DNA of 64,000 bases from Plantibacter sp. Leaf314 (GCF_001423185.1 NZ_LMOB01000003.1:1-64000), one strand, 5' to 3'; counted from the first letter of the stretch, positions 1 to 8,929 are shown. Translations and numbers: made by a program. Notes: generated from the letters alone by a model not told the origin.

Positions 1-50
1 TCGCGGAGGGTCTCTCCGGTCGCGGGGTTGACGACGGCGTAGTCGCTCAC
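1..50 (-). CDS. aldehyde dehydrogenase, N-terminal fragment (cut by window start)
   Basis: Only the first 16 codons are inside the window. They read VSDYAVVNPATGETLR, the typical opening of NAD(P)-dependent aldehyde dehydrogenases of the succinate-semialdehyde or aminobutyraldehyde type, which start with a 'VxNPATGE' strand. The GTG start at 50 is chosen because AGGAG lies 7 nt upstream on the minus strand. It follows the FAD oxidase gene in the same direction, so it would oxidise the aldehyde made by that enzyme (inference). The catalytic half is outside the window. Confidence 0.75.
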   Translation of the reverse strand, partial: MSDYAVVNPATGETLR

Positions 51-195
51 TGGTGTGCTCCTTTGTCTGAGGTGCTGCTGGTGCTGGCGCGGTGCCCGGC
101 TCGGGTCGACGCCGTCGGGGCGGGTCGGACGCGAATGCGGAGCACCACCTGCACCGTATCGAACCAGGCCCCGCCTGTCAGGAGTGGAAGCCGCT

Positions 196-1629
196 TCAGG
201 AGTCGAAGCCCAGACCCACAGCGTCCATCGTGCGCAGCCACAGGCCCCGCTTGCCGCGGTTCCGGTCGGCGCGGGCCATCTCCGAGAGGGAGATACGGGC
301 GCCGATGAACGCGAGCGGGTCGGGCGGGAACGGCGTCGGCTTCTTCGTGACGAAGTCCATGGTCGTGCGCTCGGTGGGGGTGCCGCTGAGGAGGTCGAGC
401 ATCACGTTGGCGCCGTACCGGGTCGCGCCGACGCCGAGGCCGGTGAAGCCCGCGGCGTGTGCCACCTTGCCGCCGTGCGCGGTCTCGAAGAAGGAGAAGA
501 ACCGTCCGCAGGTGTCGATCGCGCCGCCCCATTTGTGGGAGAACCCGAGGTCGGCGAGCTGCGGGTAGGTGTGCGCGAAGTGCGCGGCGAGCTTGAGGAA
601 GGACTCCTCGCGCTGGTCGAACCGCGGTTCCACCCGCCCGCCGTAGTTGTACACCGCGTCGTAGCCGCCGTAGAGGATCCGGGTCGACCCGTTCGCGTCG
701 GTCGTGAGGCGCGAGTAGTGGAAGCGGTTGTCCAGGTCGGAGATGCCCTGCCGGCCCGCCCAGCCCAGAGCGTCGAGCTGCTCGGGTGAGAGCGGGTTCG
801 TCATGAGCGCGTAGTCGTAGACCGGCACCGTGTACTTCCGCGCTTTCGGGATGAGCGCCTTGAACACGTTGGTGCCGAGGGCGACGCGCTTCGCGACGAC
901 CGAACCGTGCGTGGTCGTGAGGGTGACGGACGTCGCATCGGAGGCGATGGAGCGGACGTGCGTGTACTCGTGGATCTCCACCCCGAGGTCGAGGCAGACC
1001 CGCCGCAGCTCCCAGGCCAGCTTCGCCGGGTTGACGAGCGCGGCGCCCGTCGGCTCGAACAGGCCTGCCTGGAAGATCGGCGAGTGGACCTCCGCCTGCA
1101 TCGCCTCGCGGTCGAGGAAGCGGGCGCCGTGCTCCTCGGCGCTCTCGCGCAGCCACTCGACGTGGTGCGGTGCGGTCGCCGCCTGCAGCAGCCCCGTCTC
1201 CTCCCAGTCGCAGTCCATGCCGTACCGCGCGATGGTCTCGCCGATCTCGCGCAGGTTCTCGCGTCCCAGCTCCTCCAGGCGGTCGAACTCGTGCGGGAGG
1301 CGGCTCTTGCCGTTCGAGGAACCGTGGGTGAGGCTCGGCTCGCAGAACCCGCCGTTGCGACCGGACGCCGCCCACGCGATCCGCCGCCCCTCGAGGAGCA
1401 CGACCCGGCGGTCCGGGTCGCGCTCCTTCGCGAGGAGGGCCGTCCACAGTCCCGAGTACCCGCCACCGACGATCGCCAGGTCCGTCTCGATGTCCGCTTC
1501 CAGCCGGGGGAGTGGCGCCGGCCGGCTCGGGTCGTCGAGCCAGTACGGCTCCGGGTCGGCCGCTGCCAGCTGTTCCCGCAGGCGCGCGGTGTCGGCGAGC
1601 TCTTCGGCCAGTTCGTAGGTGGTTCTCAT
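196..1629 (-). CDS. FAD-dependent amine oxidoreductase (gamma-glutamylputrescine oxidase-like)
   Basis: This 477-aa protein belongs to the D-amino-acid-oxidase-like FAD superfamily. A dinucleotide-binding signature, VGGGYSGLWTA, lies near residues 53-63 after a short N-terminal extension. Its relatives (PuuB/YobN type) oxidise primary or secondary amines such as gamma-glutamylputrescine to an aldehyde, with release of hydrogen peroxide. The segment GRNGGFCEPS near residue 91 is typical of this subgroup. It lies between an APC permease and an aldehyde dehydrogenase in one direction, which fits an uptake-oxidation-dehydrogenation pathway for polyamines or related amines. The substrate itself cannot be read from the sequence. 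Confidence 0.8.
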   Translation of the reverse strand: MRTTYELAEELADTARLREQLAAADPEPYWLDDPSRPAPLPRLEADIETDLAIVGGGYSGLWTALLAKERDPDRRVVLLEGRRIAWAASGRNGGFCEPSLTHGSSNGKSRLPHEFDRLEELGRENLREIGETIARYGMDCDWEETGLLQAATAPHHVEWLRESAEEHGARFLDREAMQAEVHSPIFQAGLFEPTGAALVNPAKLAWELRRVCLDLGVEIHEYTHVRSIASDATSVTLTTTHGSVVAKRVALGTNVFKALIPKARKYTVPVYDYALMTNPLSPEQLDALGWAGRQGISDLDNRFHYSRLTTDANGSTRILYGGYDAVYNYGGRVEPRFDQREESFLKLAAHFAHTYPQLADLGFSHKWGGAIDTCGRFFSFFETAHGGKVAHAAGFTGLGVGATRYGANVMLDLLSGTPTERTTMDFVTKKPTPFPPDPLAFIGARISLSEMARADRNRGKRGLWLRTMDAVGLGFDS

Positions 1630-1691
1630 GGTGTGGTGTCCCTTGTGGTGCTCGGTGCTCGGTGCGTGGTGCTGCGGGGCTGGTGGTGCGC

Positions 1692-3161
1692 CTACTCGGT
1701 GCGTGCGGGGTCGGTGCGTTCGGCCGTGGCCTTCGGGCCCCCGGATCCGCTCGCCGCGGCTGCCGCGTCACGCTTGGTGCTCCGCTGGACGAACAGCCAG
1801 ATGACGACGCCGAGGGCGAGGAGGCCGAGCGCGATGCCGAGCTCGAGGAAGCCGCCGTAGCCGGTGGTGGAGAAGCCGGTCGCGCCGACGATGAGGATGA
1901 TCGCGAGGAGCACCGAGAGCACGACCGACAGCGGCACGAAGAAGCGCGGCAGACGGATGGGGCGCACGGCGTCCGGGCGGTCCTTGCGCAGCAGGAAGAA
2001 GCCGGAGACGGCGAAGAAGTGCGTGAGGATGTAGCCGAGGTTGCCGGTCACGATGATCGCCAGCGGGTTCTGCAGCACGACCAGGATGACGACGTTCATG
2101 ACGAGCATCACGTTGAGCGAGCGGAACGGCACCCCGCGGCGGTTGAGCACACCGAGCGACGGGACGGTGACCCGCTCCTTGCCCATGTTGAACAGCACGC
2201 GGGAGGCGTCGGCCACCGAGGTGGTCATGATGAGCAGCAGCGAGGCGATGAGGCAGAGCACCATGACGTCCGCGGCACCACCGACGAGGGAGGCGAAGCT
2301 CGCGACGAAGAAGGTGGCCGGGTTCTCGGCGATCGCCGCTTCACCCGCGTAGCCGCCGAGGGTCAGCGGGATGACGAAGAAGACACCGAGGCAGAAGAGG
2401 ACGGACGCCTTGATCGCCTTCGTCGTGTCCTTCACCGAGTCGCGGTACTCCGGGGCGAATGTCGCGCAGACCTCGATGCCGAAGGTGGTCCAGGCCATGA
2501 TGTACAGCCAGACGATCGCGGTGTGGAGGCCCTCGATGCCCTCGAGCTTCCAGGTGAGGTCGAGCGGTGCCCAGTCGGCGCTGAACAGCGGGAACACGAT
2601 GAACACGAACAGCGGGATGAGCAGGATGCCTGCCGTGATGTAGACGAACGCCATGGTGACGCGGACACCGATGACGTTGATGAGGTACATGACGCCGATG
2701 ACGCCGAGCCCGATGAGGATCGGGAAGGTGATGGAGATCGGGCCGAGCTGGATGACCCAGTCCTCGTTCGGGAACCACTGCGCCTGGATGAGCGCACCGG
2801 TGACGGCACCGTAGGTGGCGAGGTTGGTGCCCCACGGGAGCCAGTAGCCGACGCCGGTGATCGGTGCGACCCAGGGTGCGCGCGACTTCCAGGCTTCGGC
2901 CGCGTAGTGCGCGATGCCGCCGGAGGAGTTCGGGAACATGGTCGCGAGCTCCGTGTAGATCCAGTTGACGCCCATCGCGAGGATCATGGAGATCGCCCAC
3001 AGCACGGCAGCCCCCCAGCCGCCGAGGCCCGTGATGGAGGCGCCGAGGGTCGCGATGAGGGCGGCGGGCATGGTCATCGCCATGGCGAAGCCGTCGAACC
3101 AGCGCATCCGTTTCGGCAGGTGCGTGGTCTCGTCGGTGCTGGTGACGTGTTCGGTGGACAT
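1692..3161 (-). CDS. APC-family amino acid/polyamine permease
   Basis: This 489-aa integral membrane transporter has about twelve hydrophobic segments. The N-terminal region (MRWFDGFAMAMTMPAALIAT) is typical of amino acid-polyamine-organocation permeases, and the first helices carry the usual glycine-rich stretch. I start it at the ATG at 3161 rather than an in-frame ATG 54 nt upstream. The shorter form begins MSTEHVTSTDET and has a purine-rich AGAAGAG upstream. It is the first gene of the leftward catabolic operon, so it probably imports the amine that the downstream FAD enzyme oxidises. The C-terminal 30 residues are hydrophilic and alanine-rich. Confidence 0.85.
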   Translation of the reverse strand: MSTEHVTSTDETTHLPKRMRWFDGFAMAMTMPAALIATLGASITGLGGWGAAVLWAISMILAMGVNWIYTELATMFPNSSGGIAHYAAEAWKSRAPWVAPITGVGYWLPWGTNLATYGAVTGALIQAQWFPNEDWVIQLGPISITFPILIGLGVIGVMYLINVIGVRVTMAFVYITAGILLIPLFVFIVFPLFSADWAPLDLTWKLEGIEGLHTAIVWLYIMAWTTFGIEVCATFAPEYRDSVKDTTKAIKASVLFCLGVFFVIPLTLGGYAGEAAIAENPATFFVASFASLVGGAADVMVLCLIASLLLIMTTSVADASRVLFNMGKERVTVPSLGVLNRRGVPFRSLNVMLVMNVVILVVLQNPLAIIVTGNLGYILTHFFAVSGFFLLRKDRPDAVRPIRLPRFFVPLSVVLSVLLAIILIVGATGFSTTGYGGFLELGIALGLLALGVVIWLFVQRSTKRDAAAAASGSGGPKATAERTDPARTE

Positions 3162-3231
3162 GGGCTCTTCTCGATTCGTGGGGGACGAGACGTCGCTGTC
3201 TCGCGGCTGATGCACTCAATGTGCCGAAAGA

Positions 3232-3246
3232 TTGTCGCTACGACAA
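3232..3246. promoter_or_regulatory. inverted repeat, candidate operator
   Basis: The sequence TTGTCG-CTA-CGACAA is a perfect 6-bp inverted repeat with a 3-nt spacer. It lies in the control region between the divergent permease and aldehyde dehydrogenase genes. The Lrp/AsnC regulator encoded at 5055 is the natural candidate to bind here, which is inference only. Confidence 0.5.
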
Positions 3247-3297
3247 GATCGGGTGGTTTCAGTTGTTGTAATCGTAACTTTGACGAAACAATACTGC

Positions 3298-3326
3298 TTG
3301 TTCGAGGAATCGCAAGGTTCTAGGCT
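3298..3326 (+). promoter_or_regulatory. sigma-70-type promoter for the aldehyde dehydrogenase gene
   Basis: A -35 element TTGTTC (3298-3303) and a -10 element TAGGCT (3321-3326) are separated by exactly 17 nt, about 80 nt before the ATG at 3404. Confidence 0.5.
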
Positions 3327-3403
3327 GATCCCACATTCTCCCGACGACATCCGCACGACGCTGTTCGGCGTCGTCGGCCAGCCACGACACCAGGAGGTCC
3401 GGA

Positions 3404-4861
3404 ATGACCACGTTGCCGACACCCACTCGCACCCAGCTCTTCATCGCCGGCGAGTTCACCGACGGAACCAGCTCGGAGCGCACGGAGGTGATCAGCCCCG
3501 TCACCGGTGACGTCGTCGCGTCGATCCCCGTCGCCGGCACGGCCGAACTGGACGAGGCGGTGCGCCGGGCGCACGAGGCGCAGCGGGAGTGGCGGAAGCT
3601 CGGCGTGTTCAAGCGTGCCGAGATCTGCCACCGGGTCGGCGACGCGATCAACGCCCGCGTCGAGGAGCTCGCCCGCCTGCAGACGCTCGAGCAGGGCAAG
3701 CCGCTCGCCGAGTCCATCGCCGACATCGCCGAGGCTGCACAGCTGTTCCACCTCCACGCCGAGGACGCCCTCCGCCTCTATGGCGAGACCCTGCCGTCGA
3801 GCGACATCGACAAGCGCATGTTCACCTGGCGCGCACCGGTCGGCGTCTGGGGCATCATCACCCCCTGGAACTTCCCGCTCCTCATGTTCAGTGAGTTCGT
3901 CGCCCCGGGCCTCGCCACCGGCAACGCCTGCATCGTCAAGCCGCCGAGCAACACGCCACTCGCCGTGCTCGCCGCGATGGACTGCCTCGTGGAGGCCGGT
4001 GTGCCAGCCGGGCTCGTGAGCGTCCTCCCCGGTGACGGCGCCTTCGGCTCCGAGCTCGTCTCCCACGACGGCATCGACGCGATCGGCTTCATCGGCTCGT
4101 CCGCGACCGGCGCGAAGATCGTCCGCACCGCCGGCCTCAAGCGTTCGCTCATGGAGTGTTCGGGCAACGGCCCGATCGTCGTCCTCGAGGACGCGAACAT
4201 CGAGCGCGCCGCGAAGGCCGCCGTCGACTCCGCCTTCTACAGCGGCGGGCAGGTCTGCTGCGCGACCGAGCGGCTCATCGTGCACCAGAACGTCCACGAC
4301 GTCTTCGTCGAGGCGGCCCTCGCCTACGCCACCGCGAACGTGCGACTCGGCAACCCGTTCGACGAGGGGATCAACCTCGGCCCGCTCAACAACGAGGGCG
4401 TCGCCGCGAAGATGGACCGCCACCTCGACGAGGCGCGTTCGCTCGGCTTCGACATCCTGCTCGGCGGCGGTCGTGCCGCCGGCCACCCGACGGACCTCTA
4501 CTACGACTTCACCATCGTCGACGGCGTCTCCGAGGACAGCCTGCTCTCGCGTGAGGAGTCGTTCGGCCCGGTCCTCCCGATCCTCACGGCGAAGGACGAC
4601 GACGACATCCTGCGCATCGCCAACGCCGACGCGCTCGGCCTGCAGTCCGCGGTGTTCACCGACAGCCTCTCGAAGGCGTACCGGTTCATGGAGGAGCTCG
4701 AGACCGGCCAGGTGATCGTCAACGACTCCAACGGCTGGTGGGACATCAACATGCCGTTCGGTGGTGCGGGCGGCAAGGGCACCGGTTGGGGTCGGATCGG
4801 CGGCATGTACACGCTGCACGACATGACCGACCTCCGCACGGGCGCGATCCACATCCGCTGA
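3404..4861 (+). CDS. NAD(P)-dependent aldehyde dehydrogenase
   Basis: This 485-aa protein has the full family length. It has the folding and cofactor motif PWNFPLLM near residue 151, the glutamate loop ECSGNGP near 250, and the catalytic cysteine in GQVCCATERL near 283. It also has the later EESFGPVLPI segment. The family oxidises aldehydes to acids in the cytosol, and related proteins act on succinate semialdehyde or aminobutyraldehyde. The ATG at 3404 is preceded by AGGAGG at the right distance. It runs divergently from the permease-oxidase operon and shares its control region. Having two aldehyde dehydrogenases around one amine oxidase is normal for putrescine-to-succinate pathways. Confidence 0.9.
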   Translation: MTTLPTPTRTQLFIAGEFTDGTSSERTEVISPVTGDVVASIPVAGTAELDEAVRRAHEAQREWRKLGVFKRAEICHRVGDAINARVEELARLQTLEQGKPLAESIADIAEAAQLFHLHAEDALRLYGETLPSSDIDKRMFTWRAPVGVWGIITPWNFPLLMFSEFVAPGLATGNACIVKPPSNTPLAVLAAMDCLVEAGVPAGLVSVLPGDGAFGSELVSHDGIDAIGFIGSSATGAKIVRTAGLKRSLMECSGNGPIVVLEDANIERAAKAAVDSAFYSGGQVCCATERLIVHQNVHDVFVEAALAYATANVRLGNPFDEGINLGPLNNEGVAAKMDRHLDEARSLGFDILLGGGRAAGHPTDLYYDFTIVDGVSEDSLLSREESFGPVLPILTAKDDDDILRIANADALGLQSAVFTDSLSKAYRFMEELETGQVIVNDSNGWWDINMPFGGAGGKGTGWGRIGGMYTLHDMTDLRTGAIHIR

Positions 4862-4962
4862 CCGCCAGGCTCCGCCGATCCGCCCGGCCTCCCTCGGCCG
4901 GTCGGGTCGGCGTCGCCCCGGTCGACCGCCCGCGTTCGGGTCGGTCGGTCGGCCGGGGCTCG

Positions 4963-4996
4963 CGGCCCGGGTGTGGTGGACACCGCACCCGGGCCG
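4963..4996 (+). terminator. strong stem-loop downstream of aldehyde dehydrogenase
   Basis: CGGCCCGGGTG pairs with CACCCGGGCCG (11 bp, perfect). The arms continue inward through one T-G pair into GGTG/CACC. There is no T-tract, as is usual in high-GC actinobacteria. A smaller CCGGCC/GGCCGG hairpin precedes it at 4884-4901. Confidence 0.6.
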
Positions 4997-5011
4997 TCAG
5001 GTTCCCCTCGC

Positions 5012-5017
5012 TACGCT
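5012..5017 (+). promoter_or_regulatory. -10 box for the AsnC-cupin unit
   Basis: TACGCT lies 6 nt before an ATG at 5024 that opens a 14-codon reading frame out of phase with the regulator. A transcript starting at 5024 would give the AsnC gene a 31-nt leader carrying its own ribosome site, GGAGGAG. Confidence 0.45.
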
Positions 5018-5054
5018 TGACCGATGACCGTCCGCCAGCTGCCGGAGGAGCCCC

Positions 5055-5507
5055 ATGAACGACCTTGACGACATCGACCGTCGGCTGATCGCGATCCTGC
5101 AGCAGGACGGACGGAAGGCGTTCTCCGAGATCGCCACCGAGACCGGGTTGCCGGCCTCCTCCGTCCGCTACCGGATCCAGCGGCTCGAGGACACGGGCAT
5201 CCTGCAGATCGTCGGTATCGCGAACCCGCTGTCGATCGGCTTCGACCACCTCGCGCTCATCGGCATCCGCTGCGAGCCCGGCATGGCGCGTGGGGTGTGC
5301 CAGGAACTGTCGAAGCATGCGGAGACGAGTTACGTGGTGCTCACGAGCGGTGGTTTCGACGTGATGGTCGAGGCGGTGTGCCGCGACATGGACCACTACA
5401 AGACGTTCCTCCTCGACACCCTGCAGCCGACGCCCGGCGTCCGCTCCACCGAGACCTTCTTCGTGCTCGAAGCCCACAAGCTCGCTTACGGCTGGGGCGT
5501 CGGGTAG
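5055..5507 (+). CDS. Lrp/AsnC-family transcriptional regulator
   Basis: This 150-aa protein opens with DDIDRRLIAILQQDGRKAF, the standard AsnC-type helix-turn-helix entry. The recognition helix region is around LPASSVRYRIQRLEDTGI (residues 32-50). A RAM-type ligand-binding domain follows (residues 70-145). These regulators form octamers that respond to amino acids or related metabolites. GGAGGAG precedes the ATG. It lies just downstream of the aldehyde dehydrogenase and upstream of a cupin, so it probably controls the divergent amine catabolic genes, perhaps through the inverted repeat at 3232. Confidence 0.9.
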   Translation: MNDLDDIDRRLIAILQQDGRKAFSEIATETGLPASSVRYRIQRLEDTGILQIVGIANPLSIGFDHLALIGIRCEPGMARGVCQELSKHAETSYVVLTSGGFDVMVEAVCRDMDHYKTFLLDTLQPTPGVRSTETFFVLEAHKLAYGWGVG

Positions 5508-5561
5508 ACCGACGGGCTGCTCCCCATCCCGCTGTCTCCGTCCCGCTCTGAAAGGCCCCTC

Positions 5562-5912
5562 ATGACCGACGACCTCCTCGCGACCAACGCCGTCCTCCAG
5601 GGTGCCGACGTGGTGCTCGCCGACAACGCGCTCGCGCCGGAGGACGTCGTCTCGGGTTCGCCACGGAGCGGGATCGTGTCGCTCACGGCCGTCGGTGATG
5701 CCGAGGTGGGCGTCTGGGAGCTCGGCGTCGGCGTCGTGCAGGACACGGAGGTCGACGAGGTGTTCGTGGTGCTCTCCGGTGCGGCGACCGTCGACTTCGC
5801 GGACGGCACCCCGTCGCTCGAGCTCCGCGCCGGTTCCATCGGCCGACTCGCCGCCGGCGCCCGCACCACCTGGACGGTCCGCGAGACCCTCCGCAAGGTC
5901 TACGTGGCCTGA
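5562..5912 (+). CDS. small cupin-domain protein (DUF861 / Cupin_3 type)
   Basis: This 116-aa protein is mostly a single beta-barrel cupin. The segments GVWELGVGVVQDTEVDEVFV and LRAGSIGRLAAGARTTWTV resemble the two cupin boxes, and the pattern is close to the ethanolamine-utilisation or ureidoglycine-type small cupins that often accompany amine catabolism genes. The metal-binding histidines of classical cupins are largely replaced, so a binding or accessory role is as likely as catalysis. It follows the AsnC gene by 54 nt and is probably cotranscribed. Confidence 0.7.
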   Translation: MTDDLLATNAVLQGADVVLADNALAPEDVVSGSPRSGIVSLTAVGDAEVGVWELGVGVVQDTEVDEVFVVLSGAATVDFADGTPSLELRAGSIGRLAAGARTTWTVRETLRKVYVA

Positions 5913-5953
5913 GCCTGTACCCCTCCGGTCCCTGAGCTGCCTCCCTGCACCTC

Positions 5954-5978
5954 TGGTCCCTGAGCTTGTCGACGGGCG
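5954..5978 (+). repeat. dispersed repeat, copy 1
   Basis: TGGTCCCTGAGC followed by TTGTCGACGGGCG matches the dispersed repeat found at least nine times in this window. A truncated copy, CCGGTCCCTGAGCTG, lies just upstream at 5925-5939. Confidence 0.75.
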
Positions 5979-5990
5979 CAACCCTCCCCA

Positions 5991-5996
5991 TAGGCT
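5991..5996 (+). promoter_or_regulatory. -10 box of a leaderless promoter
   Basis: TAGGCT ends 6 nt before the ATG at 6003, and no Shine-Dalgarno sequence is present. Transcription should begin at the start codon. Confidence 0.55.
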
Positions 5997-6002
5997 GGTC
6001 GC

Positions 6003-7277
6003 ATGAACCTGCGCACCGTCGAGCTCGACCACACGGACCACGCTGCCCTCGATCTCTGGTGGGGCGCGGCCTCCCGTGGCTTCCTCTCGAAGCCTGAAAC
6101 CGACGTCGCGGTGCGCGCCGAGCGTCGCCAGCTCCTCGTCGGCAGCTCCATCCTCGGCGTCTACGACGACACCGCGGCCGAACCACTCGTCCCCGTCGCC
6201 ACGCTCGGGTCCTTCCCGACCGCGTTCTCCATCCCGGGCGGCACCGTCCGTGCGCTGGCGATCACCGAGGTCACCGTCTCCACCTCCCACGAGCGTCGCG
6301 GGATCGCCCGGTCGCTCATGGAGAACCGCCTGCATCACGCGCAGGCGACGGGCGCCGCGGTCGTCGCGCTCACCGCGAGCGAGGCCACCATCTACGGCCG
6401 GTACGGCTTCGCCCCGTCGACGTGGGAGTACACGCACGAGGTCGACCCGAAGCGCGTCGCCTGGCGGGGTGCGCCGCCCGCCGGCCGGGTGCACACGCTC
6501 GACCCGCGCTCGCTCGCGATCGTCGCCCCCGAGCTGTTCGAGCGCTCGCGTGGCGCGGGTGACATCGACCGCGGGGTCGCCTGGTGGAAGCAGGCCCTGC
6601 GCGAGGTGACGATCCGGCACTTCAGCCACGGTGAGGGCGACACGCTCGCGCTCCGCTACGACGATGCCGACGGCGAGCCTCAGGGCTACGCGCTGTACCG
6701 CGTGGGTGAGGAGTGGGGGACGATCGTCGTCGACGACCTCGTCACCACCACGCCCGAGGCCCGGTACGCGCTGTGGCGACACCTCACGGGGATCAGCCTG
6801 ACGACGAAGGTCACCTTCCACCAGGCGCCGGCCGACGAGGCCATCCCGTGGCGACTGGTCGACCGTCGCGCCGTCAAGACCACCGCGCGAGCCGACTCCC
6901 TCTGGCTCCGCATCGTCGACGTGCCGACCGTCCTCGGCGCTCGGCGCTTCACCGTGCCGGGACCATCGACGCCGCGCGAGCACGTGCTCGACGTCAGCGA
7001 CGCGCTCGGCTTCGCGGAGGGCCGCTTCGTGCTCCGCATCGACGAGCGCGGGGCTGCGGTCGCCGAGCGCCTCGGCGACGTCCCGGAATCGGACACCGAC
7101 ACCGACACCGACGCCGTGCGACTCACGATCAACGAGCTCTCCGCTGTCCTCCTCGGAGGCCCACGGGTGTCGGCGCTCGCCGAAGCTGGGCTCATCACCG
7201 GCTCGGCGGACGCCGTGGGCGCACTGGATCTCGCCTTCGTGACCGAACAGGCGCCCTTCCTGCGGACGCACTTCTAG
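6003..7277 (+). CDS. Eis-like GNAT-family N-acetyltransferase
   Basis: This 424-aa protein has the layout of the actinobacterial Eis family. An N-terminal GNAT domain contains the acetyl-CoA loop VSTSHERRGIARSLMENRL (residues 91-109). A second degenerate GNAT region follows, and the last hundred residues form an SCP2-like lid. The family acetylates amines, including aminoglycosides and lysine side chains of peptides, as a hexamer. The C-terminal end, the usual catalytic carboxylate in Eis, is phenylalanine (THF), which also occurs in the family. The gene is monocistronic and leaderless by sequence. The natural substrate is unknown. Confidence 0.85.
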   Translation: MNLRTVELDHTDHAALDLWWGAASRGFLSKPETDVAVRAERRQLLVGSSILGVYDDTAAEPLVPVATLGSFPTAFSIPGGTVRALAITEVTVSTSHERRGIARSLMENRLHHAQATGAAVVALTASEATIYGRYGFAPSTWEYTHEVDPKRVAWRGAPPAGRVHTLDPRSLAIVAPELFERSRGAGDIDRGVAWWKQALREVTIRHFSHGEGDTLALRYDDADGEPQGYALYRVGEEWGTIVVDDLVTTTPEARYALWRHLTGISLTTKVTFHQAPADEAIPWRLVDRRAVKTTARADSLWLRIVDVPTVLGARRFTVPGPSTPREHVLDVSDALGFAEGRFVLRIDERGAAVAERLGDVPESDTDTDTDAVRLTINELSAVLLGGPRVSALAEAGLITGSADAVGALDLAFVTEQAPFLRTHF

Positions 7278-7452
7278 GAGTTTCGGGCGCTCTGGTCCGT
7301 CGACCTCGAGCCTGCTCCACAGGCCGCCTGAGGTCCGGCTGGATGGTGTGACCGACGGGTGTCGGCAGCCCGGATCGACCACCGTCACTACCGTCGCCTG
7401 CAGCATCACGACGGGCTTCGTCGAGGTGCGTAGCCGGCGACAGGAGCGACGC

Positions 7453-8130
7453 GTGGATATGACCCCCGACGAGACGACGAACGACGGCCCGGGCGGACCG
7501 CCGATAGCGGGCGGACGGGCCCGGCTCGGGCGCCGTCCGGTCATCGCGATCGTCGCTGCCGTGGTGGTGCAGCTCGGAGTGATGGTGTTCCTGTTCGTCT
7601 CCTGTGCCGGATGGGTGGGAACGGTCCGCCAGCTGCCGACCAGCGCCCCGCCCACCTCCGGCACGCCGGGCCTGCAGGCCGATCCGCGGGAGCCCCGATA
7701 CGATGACCAGCTCCCCACGAGGGACGCGGCGTTCCAGTCGGCCGGCATGGCCCTGGGGCGCGTCGCCCAGCTCGCGACCGGTGGTGTGCCGTTCGCGTTC
7801 ACGCCCGAGGCGTCCGAGGCGCCCTGCACGAGCCTGTCGCCCTCCGGACGTCCGACGAAGCTCGCGCGCATGAGTGCCGTGATCGAGCTGCCGGTCGGCA
7901 CGAGTCGTGCCGTGTTCCAGGACATCGTCGACAGGTATGCCCCGCCGCTCGCCCTCTCGGACAGCTCCGACGAATTCAGGGCGGAGCTGCGCGAACCGCC
8001 GTCGGGGCAGATGCGGTTGTCGACACAGGTGCAGGACGACGCCATCATCGTGGAGCGTGAGGCGGGGGAGGGCGGGGACCGACTGCGGATCACGGTCGAG
8101 AACGGCTGTTTCCTCCCGCCGATAGAGTGA
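7453..8130 (+). CDS. hypothetical membrane-anchored protein
   Basis: I do not recognise a family. The protein is about 225 aa. It has a short charged N-terminus, one hydrophobic segment (PVIAIVAAVVVQLGVMVFLF) and an extracytoplasmic region of about 170 residues, so it is probably a type II anchored protein. I prefer the GTG at 7453 because AGGAG lies 6 nt before it; an ATG two codons later is the alternative. It stands alone between the Eis-like gene and an NmrA-like reductase, 27 nt before the latter, so the two may be cotranscribed. Confidence 0.6.
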   Translation: MDMTPDETTNDGPGGPPIAGGRARLGRRPVIAIVAAVVVQLGVMVFLFVSCAGWVGTVRQLPTSAPPTSGTPGLQADPREPRYDDQLPTRDAAFQSAGMALGRVAQLATGGVPFAFTPEASEAPCTSLSPSGRPTKLARMSAVIELPVGTSRAVFQDIVDRYAPPLALSDSSDEFRAELREPPSGQMRLSTQVQDDAIIVEREAGEGGDRLRITVENGCFLPPIE

Positions 8131-8157
8131 CATCCGTCGAGTACAGGGGAGAGTCGG

Positions 8158-8910
8158 ATGAAGATCGTCGTCGCCGGGGGCAACGGGATGGTCGGGCGGC
8201 ACGTCGTGGCTGTGGCCGAGGAGCGCGGACATCGGGTGGTCAGCCTGTCTCGTGCGACGGGCGTCGATCTCGTGTCCGGCGTGGGGCTCGCCCACCAGCT
8301 GGAGGCGGCTGACGTCGTCATCGACGTGACGTCGACGGCCACCCAGTCCGCTGCGAAGTCCAGCGCGTTCTTCGGTGGGGTCACCCGCACCCTGCTCGAT
8401 GCCGAAGGCGCGGCCGGTGTGCCGCATCACGTCGCGCTGTCGATCGTCGGGAGCGATCGCGCTCCGTTCGGTTACTACGCCGGCAAGGCTGTGCAGGAGG
8501 AGCTGGTGAGCACGGGGCGGATCCCATGGACGATCCTTCGGGCCACGCAGTTCCACGAGTTCGCGCAACAGATGGTCGAGCGGTTCCGGTTCGGCCCGGT
8601 CACCATGGTGCCGACGATGACCTCGCAGCCGGTCGCCGCGCACGAGGTCGCCGAGCGCCTGGTGGAGCTGGCCGAGGGGGAGCCGCAGGGCCGTCCGGCC
8701 GACCTCGCCGGCCCGGAAGCGCTCCGCATGTCCGCGATGGTCAAGGCGTACGCGGCGGCCGAGGGCGTTCGCGGCCCGGTCATCGAGATCCCGCTGCCGG
8801 GCGGCTTCGGCAAGGCGATGCGCGACGGCACCACCCTCGCGGGCCCCGACGCACAGCGTGGCGTGCAGACGTTCGCGCAGTGGATCGAGGAGCTCCGCCA
8901 GGCTCGGTGA
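8158..8910 (+). CDS. NmrA-like atypical SDR, NAD(P)-binding protein
   Basis: This 250-aa protein begins MKIVVAGGNGMVGRHVV, the Rossmann signature GxxGxxG of atypical short-chain dehydrogenases. The YYAGK segment near residue 104 keeps the Tyr and Lys positions. The family includes NAD(P)H:quinone reductases and redox-sensing NmrA proteins. GGGGAG precedes the ATG. Its 3' end faces the GntR gene, 20 nt away, with no clear hairpin between them. Confidence 0.8.
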   Translation: MKIVVAGGNGMVGRHVVAVAEERGHRVVSLSRATGVDLVSGVGLAHQLEAADVVIDVTSTATQSAAKSSAFFGGVTRTLLDAEGAAGVPHHVALSIVGSDRAPFGYYAGKAVQEELVSTGRIPWTILRATQFHEFAQQMVERFRFGPVTMVPTMTSQPVAAHEVAERLVELAEGEPQGRPADLAGPEALRMSAMVKAYAAAEGVRGPVIEIPLPGGFGKAMRDGTTLAGPDAQRGVQTFAQWIEELRQAR

Positions 8911-8929
8911 CGGGGTACCCGAGACCGGC

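Noticed and set aside
7081..7110. Repetitive GACACC stretch in the Eis-like gene
   Set aside because: It is a short Asp-Thr run in a surface loop of an otherwise intact gene, a normal low-complexity stretch.
4746..8390. 1214-codon minus-strand open frame
   Set aside because: It runs opposite to four clear genes (AsnC, cupin, Eis-like, hypothetical) and has shadow composition.
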